Shown here one piece after another: positions 60,150-64,000 of a stretch of DNA of 64,000 nt. Location of the stretch: assembly GCA_029962745.1 (NCBI GenBank), contig CM057156.1, positions 30,903,613 to 30,967,612 on the forward strand. Reading direction: 5' to 3'. The translations under genes were made by a program, and so were the position numbers. A model generated the notes under the pieces. The model was not told where the DNA came from. It searched no databases and worked only from the letters and a program-made list of their open reading frames with translations. Source of the stretch: Echinometra lucunter (lineage: Eukaryota > Echinodermata > Echinoidea > Camarodonta > Echinometridae). The number at the start of each line of letters is the position of its first letter. Within the stretch, counting starts at the first letter, position 1.

Positions 60150-60548
60150 GGGTTACAACGCGTTATTCCGAAAGGTTTGCTACTCCGAAAATGAAAAGGG
60201 GTATGTTAGTCCGAAAATGAAATAAGGTTCATTAACGAATCCTATTTCTTCTACGGATTAACGAACCATATCCTATTGTAGGACTAACGAACCTTATTTC
60301 ATTTTCGGAATAATGAACCTGCGGTATATCGAACCCTTTTTTATCTTCGGAAAAACGAACCTTCTGAATAACGACCCGTCGGAATTATGAACCTTCGGAA
60401 TAACGAACCTTCGGATCAATGCAGCAAATGTTCGGATAAACGAACCGTATTTCATTTTCGGATTAACAAACCTCCAGGTATACGAAATTTGTGTTTTCGG
60501 AATAACGAACCTTCGGAAAAACGAACATTCGGAATAACGAACCTTCCA
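60150..60548 (+). repeat. irregular array of TTCGGAATAACGAACC words
   Basis: About 20 variants of CGGA(A/T)TAACGAACCTT occur in direct and inverted orientation. They include CCGAAAATGAAATAAGGTTC (about 60211-60230) and its reverse complement GAACCTTATTTCATTTTCGG near 60288-60307. No gene. Confidence 0.8.
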
Positions 60549-61105
60549 CCTTCCACCTTCCACACGATGTCCTCTTTTTCTTTGTTACTTGTTCTACCTT
60601 TCACACGATGTCCTCTTTCTCTTTCTTACTCGTTCTACCTTCCACACGATGTCCTCTTTCCTCTTTGTTACTCGTTCTACCTTCCACACGATGTCCTCTT
60701 TCTCTTTCTTACTCGTTCTATCTTCCACACGATGTCCTCTTTCTCTTTCTTACTGGTTCTACCTTTCACACGATGTCTTCTTTCTCTTTCTTACTCGTTC
60801 TACCTTCCACACGATGTGCTCTTTCTCTTTCTTACTGGTTCTACCTTCCACACGATGTGCTCTTTCTCTTTCTTACTGGTTCTACCTTGCACACGATGTG
60901 CTCTTTCTCTTTCTTACTGGTTCTACCTTCCACACGATGTCCTCTTTCTCTTTGTTACTCGTTCGACCTTCCACACGATGTGCTCTTTCTCTTTTTTATT
61001 GGTTCTACCTTCCACACGATGTCCTCTTTCTCTTTCTTAATTGTTCTACCTTCCACATGATGTCCTCTTTCTCTTTTTTCCTTGTTCTACCTTCCACACG
61101 GTGTC
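60549..61105 (+). repeat. 41-bp minisatellite, about 14 copies
   Basis: The unit is CTACCTTCCACACGATGTCC followed by TCTTTCTCTTTCTTACTCGTT. GATGTCC or variants recur every 41 bp from about 60567 to 61101. As 41 is not a multiple of three and the unit lacks stops, all three + frames stay open for 150-219 codons; the repeated 'STFHTMSSFSF' phrase is an artefact. Confidence 0.92.
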
Positions 61106-61169
61106 AAGTCAACACACCTCTCATTACACCAACCCTATTAATGTGCTCGGTGAGACGTGTGTGCGTGTG

Positions 61170-61189
61170 CGAGAGAGAGATAGATAGAC

Positions 61190-61220
<31 letters not shown>

Positions 61221-61222
61221 GG
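61170..61222 (+). repeat. (GA)n/(GATA)n microsatellite
   Basis: GA repeats with GATA and GACA interruptions directly after the minisatellite. Confidence 0.9.
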
Positions 61223-61224
61223 AA

Positions 61225-62080
61225 GATAGAGAAAAAAGACAAAAGTAAACATTTTTATGTTACCTTGTGTTATACGAATGCTTTTTCATACAGTTTGTAG
61301 GGCTTCCCTGACTCCTCTCTTACATGGTAGTTGCCTTATCTCTCCATATTTTTCCCCTTCACTCCCCTCCATATTATATTTTTTATGTATATTGTACATT
61401 TCTCCGTCCTTCGTCTTAACCTGTCTCTTTTTAACACGGTGTCCATCACCAGCCGTCTCTATACATCGGCCCTAAGTGTGACAGTCCCTGATCGTCGTCA
61501 TCATGTTATGGTTCCAGATGTTCAGGTGTTCTTAGGCGACGATGGCACCCACAGAAATGTTGAGCGGTTCATTCACCCATTTGTGGTAGGATTCCCGGAT
61601 CTCATCGCAGACGGTCCGTCTACATAATGTAAACGCACACACATACTTGTCTCACGCACAAATCCATCCATGCACTCTCGCAGCATTCTATTTAATGTAG
61701 ACCCGTCTGCATCAACACCTATAGGTTTCAATTACATGAACATTGTGATTTCAGTTATTTTGAAAAGATTCTATCATGCCCCACATAATCATAATAAATC
61801 ATAATGATTCTACCATAGATTCTAAAGTATAAAAATAGAAGAAATTAAGTCGAAAGAGGTAGAGAAGGGATGTACAGCATATGCTGCAGTGACAATTGCT
61901 CCTGGCATCAGTTTCATACGCCAACCCGTAGCCAACCAATTTCTAACCTTCAACCCTTGACCCAACCCAGCGCTTACCGTAAACCTAACCAAAGGCCTAG
62001 CTCTAACCTTATACAGTCTTATAACTTTCAAGAAATAGAGCCTAGAGCAATTGCGTGCTGAATATTATATGACGGATTAT
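61225..62080. other. no confirmed gene; one short open stretch of unclear nature
   Basis: At 61480-61626 a + frame reads VPDRRHHVMVPDVQVFLGDD and on to a TAA. Its composition is more protein-like than its surroundings, but no domain, splice pair or homologue is recognisable, so I do not call it coding. Confidence 0.3.
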
Positions 62081-62105
62081 GGGGGGGGGGGGGGGGGGGG
62101 GGGGG
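62081..62105 (+). repeat. G25 homopolymer
   Basis: Uninterrupted G-run. Confidence 0.95.
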
Positions 62106-62371
62106 AGTAGAGTGAGAGATCGAAAAGGACTGAGGGTAGCGAGGGAGGAAGGACTGAGGGGAAAATGGAAATAGGGGGAATGCAAATAATAAAAACTTAA
62201 AAGTTTCAAATCACAAAATGTCAGGAAGCTCCAAAATGTCGCCTTTTCAAGCTCATATACATATGCGTATAAAATGTACATTTATAAAAAATTTAAACAA
62301 AATTTGAACAAAATTAGCAGTCATATATAAATGTTATCCTTCATTAAATATGGATTATGTCCTCTGGCGGT

Positions 62372-63106
62372 GTCCAGTGAAGGTCAATTTTTTAACCAAC
62401 TCTTAACCAACGTTGGGTCGTATGCTGTCCATTAAACATTTTGGGCATTTATTGCCCAACTTCTGTTGGTTAAATGAATTACCTAATACTGGGTAAATTT
62501 TCTTTTGCCAATGTTAGATAATTTATTGCCCAACGGTCAGAATTTACCCAACTGTTGTGTAATAACTTCTATGTCACTGGGCAAATTCCGTTGCCCTCAT
62601 TTTCGAAATTAAAAAAATTATAGCGATTATTGTTTCACATCTGTTTAACCATAAACCTATCCTATCCTATTCTAATACTTATCCTATCATAGTCTATGTT
62701 ATCCTATCCTGTCCCATCCAATTGATACCCTAGAATGCAAGCTCTTAAATACCCAGTATAATTTTATATGTGCTTTGTGACGGTTAGTAAATCAAGCCAC
62801 CCTAAACCATACGCTAATGAAAAGTCATGAATATTCATTTTAATTTTGCCAATTGTGTAGAAAAAAATTACCCAACTAGTGGATACTTTCATGAAATTAA
62901 CTAACTGTAAGAATGAATTTTGCCCAACATCCATGTGACCAGGAGTGTTGGTAGGAATATGACCAACAGTTGAGCAAAATGTTTTTTTACACAAATTGGT
63001 CAAATGGTATTTATTATATTTGGGCAAGATTTGCACAGCTTTGGGCAAAATTCTAACCAACAATCTGTTACCCACCTAAATTTACCCAATTTTTTTAAGA
63101 GTGTGT
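62372..63106. mobile_element. element built from TTGGGCAA / ACCCAAC words with CACACTCTTAAAA end
   Basis: The right end, inward, reads CACACTCTTAAAAAAATTGG. The interior has many ACCAAC, TTGCCCAA and TTGGGTAA words in both orientations (62396-62590 and 62840-63090), separated by a CCTAT-rich patch (62655-62715). The left end near 62372-62400 (TCAATTTTTTAACCAAC) is only loosely similar, so the boundary is approximate. Confidence 0.55.
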
Positions 63107-63429
63107 GCCCAAGGCATTGTGTGGCCAAGCCTTTTTTTAAATAGCCTATTAAATATGGAAGTTCCACCTGCGTCATCCACGTCTTAACCCAACGAGCCCC
63201 GCATGTACATGTAGCAAAATACTGAGTAGACGGAGGCACCTGGCTCGAATAGCACAAGTGCTTTATTCAGGTCCAAATCACCAACTTTCATGTTACATTT
63301 TTGTCAACATTTGGTAACATTTATTTCACTTTTATTTTTCAATAAAAACAAATATAAATTCATTTTGGTAAGCTCGTGGGTATGGTTGTGCTTGCTGTTG
63401 ATTTTTGGTGCATCAATAACTAGAGAAAA

Positions 63430-63546
63430 ACAATTGATCAATCAACCAGCCAACCAACCAACCAACCAATCAATCAATCAATCAATCATCAATCAGTCAA
63501 TCAATCAATCAATCAATTTATCAATCAATCAAACACCAAAACCAAC

Positions 63547-63581
<35 letters not shown>

Positions 63582-63656
63582 CCAACCAAGCAATCAGTCA
63601 ACCAACAACCAACCGACCAACCTACTAATCAACCAATAGATAAATCAATCATTATT
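63430..63656 (+). repeat. (AATC)n/(AACC)n microsatellite
   Basis: CAATCAAT and CAACCAAC tetranucleotides over about 220 bp; the Asn/Gln/Ser/Ile translation is low-complexity. Confidence 0.92.
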
Positions 63657-64000
63657 TTAATCGTGTCTTTTGAATGGGAGGTTGTATCCATTTTTTATAA
63701 CGAGGGTTTAGAAAGGACCTTCAGGAAGTTTTAACGTCATTTCGCATCTCTATCACACTCCACAAGCCAGGCTTTTGAGAAGGTTCTGTGCACCATTTCA
63801 TCCTTATTTGTGATACATTTAAATTGATTTGGCGGAAATTATCTTAAAAACGCTTTGTGAAAAGATTCACTTTTCCAAGTAAATATGTTAACTATGTTTG
63901 TCGTAAAATACAGAAAAAAATTAAAATTAACTTGATATCGAAGCAAACATCATTCCTCCATTCCTGAATATTTTTATAATACAACCTATTTCTGTTTAAA
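63657..64000. other. no gene recognised
   Basis: AT-rich DNA to the end of the window. Confidence 0.5.

Noticed and set aside
60387..61248. Long overlapping open frames (217, 219 and 150 codons)
   Set aside because: They are the 41-bp stop-free minisatellite read in three frames; no domains and no splice structure.
61257..61627. 98-codon open frame ending GFPDLIADGPST
   Set aside because: No recognised domain, no convincing splice sites, and the first half is low-complexity; left as an unassigned stretch.
63430..63656. CRISPR-like alternation of short repeats
   Set aside because: It is a tetranucleotide microsatellite in a eukaryotic genome with no spacers or cas genes.

Overview
The window looks like non-model animal genomic DNA, most likely from a marine invertebrate such as an echinoderm. 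The evidence is an intron-split, strongly conserved metazoan gene (the exon junction complex subunit Y14/RBM8A) set in AT-rich sequence crowded with small non-autonomous transposons, microsatellites and unusually long poly-G/poly-C runs. The species assignment is inference; nothing in the sequence fixes it.

Region 1 (1-9.5 kb). A short splice-acceptor-bounded reading frame at 231-364 may be the last exon of an unidentified + strand gene. After it come a 47-bp inverted-repeat element (888-1289), a Helentron/HINE ('pearl'-like) element with four ~147-bp monomers (1880-2618), two TTAA-flanked inverted-repeat MITEs (2710-3186 and 3788-4346), a hAT MITE with 8-bp target duplications (4792-5023) and a 1.37-kb TA-flanked element (6844-8211).

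Region 2 (9.5-21.6 kb). RBM8A occupies the minus strand as six coding exons with GT-AG introns: 21561-21492, 11974-11915, 11565-11491, 11086-10950, 10260-10118 and 9522-9504. Together they encode 167 residues. Intron 1 is 9.5 kb and holds a 5'-truncated LINE fragment, a foldback, a second truncated HINE copy and a 4.7-kb TA-flanked element. That element contains a ~1.4-1.7-kb internal duplication and a Harbinger-type MITE.

Region 3 (21.6-64 kb). I find no supportable cellular protein-coding gene. The sequence is repeat-derived: a degenerate ~50-bp minisatellite inside a duplicated block (26.8-28.6 kb), tRNA-derived SINEs, LINE 3' ends, a hAT element nested inside another hAT element (34.4-35.8 kb, both with perfect 8-bp target duplications), a third TTAA foldback (40.6-41.1 kb), diverged tandem repeats (45.8-46.2 and 47.2-47.6 kb), a 664-bp Harbinger MITE (58.1-58.8 kb), two elements built from iterated short words (59.8-60.1 and 62.4-63.1 kb), a TTCG-rich array and a 41-bp minisatellite (60.1-61.1 kb).

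The one confident gene product acts alone here: Y14 pairs with Mago in the exon junction complex, and no partner gene is in view. The most interesting content is the transposon biology, namely matched TIR/TSD signatures from at least five superfamilies, nesting, and a conserved core shared by TTAA foldbacks whose termini differ. I found no clear evidence for a novel multi-gene system.
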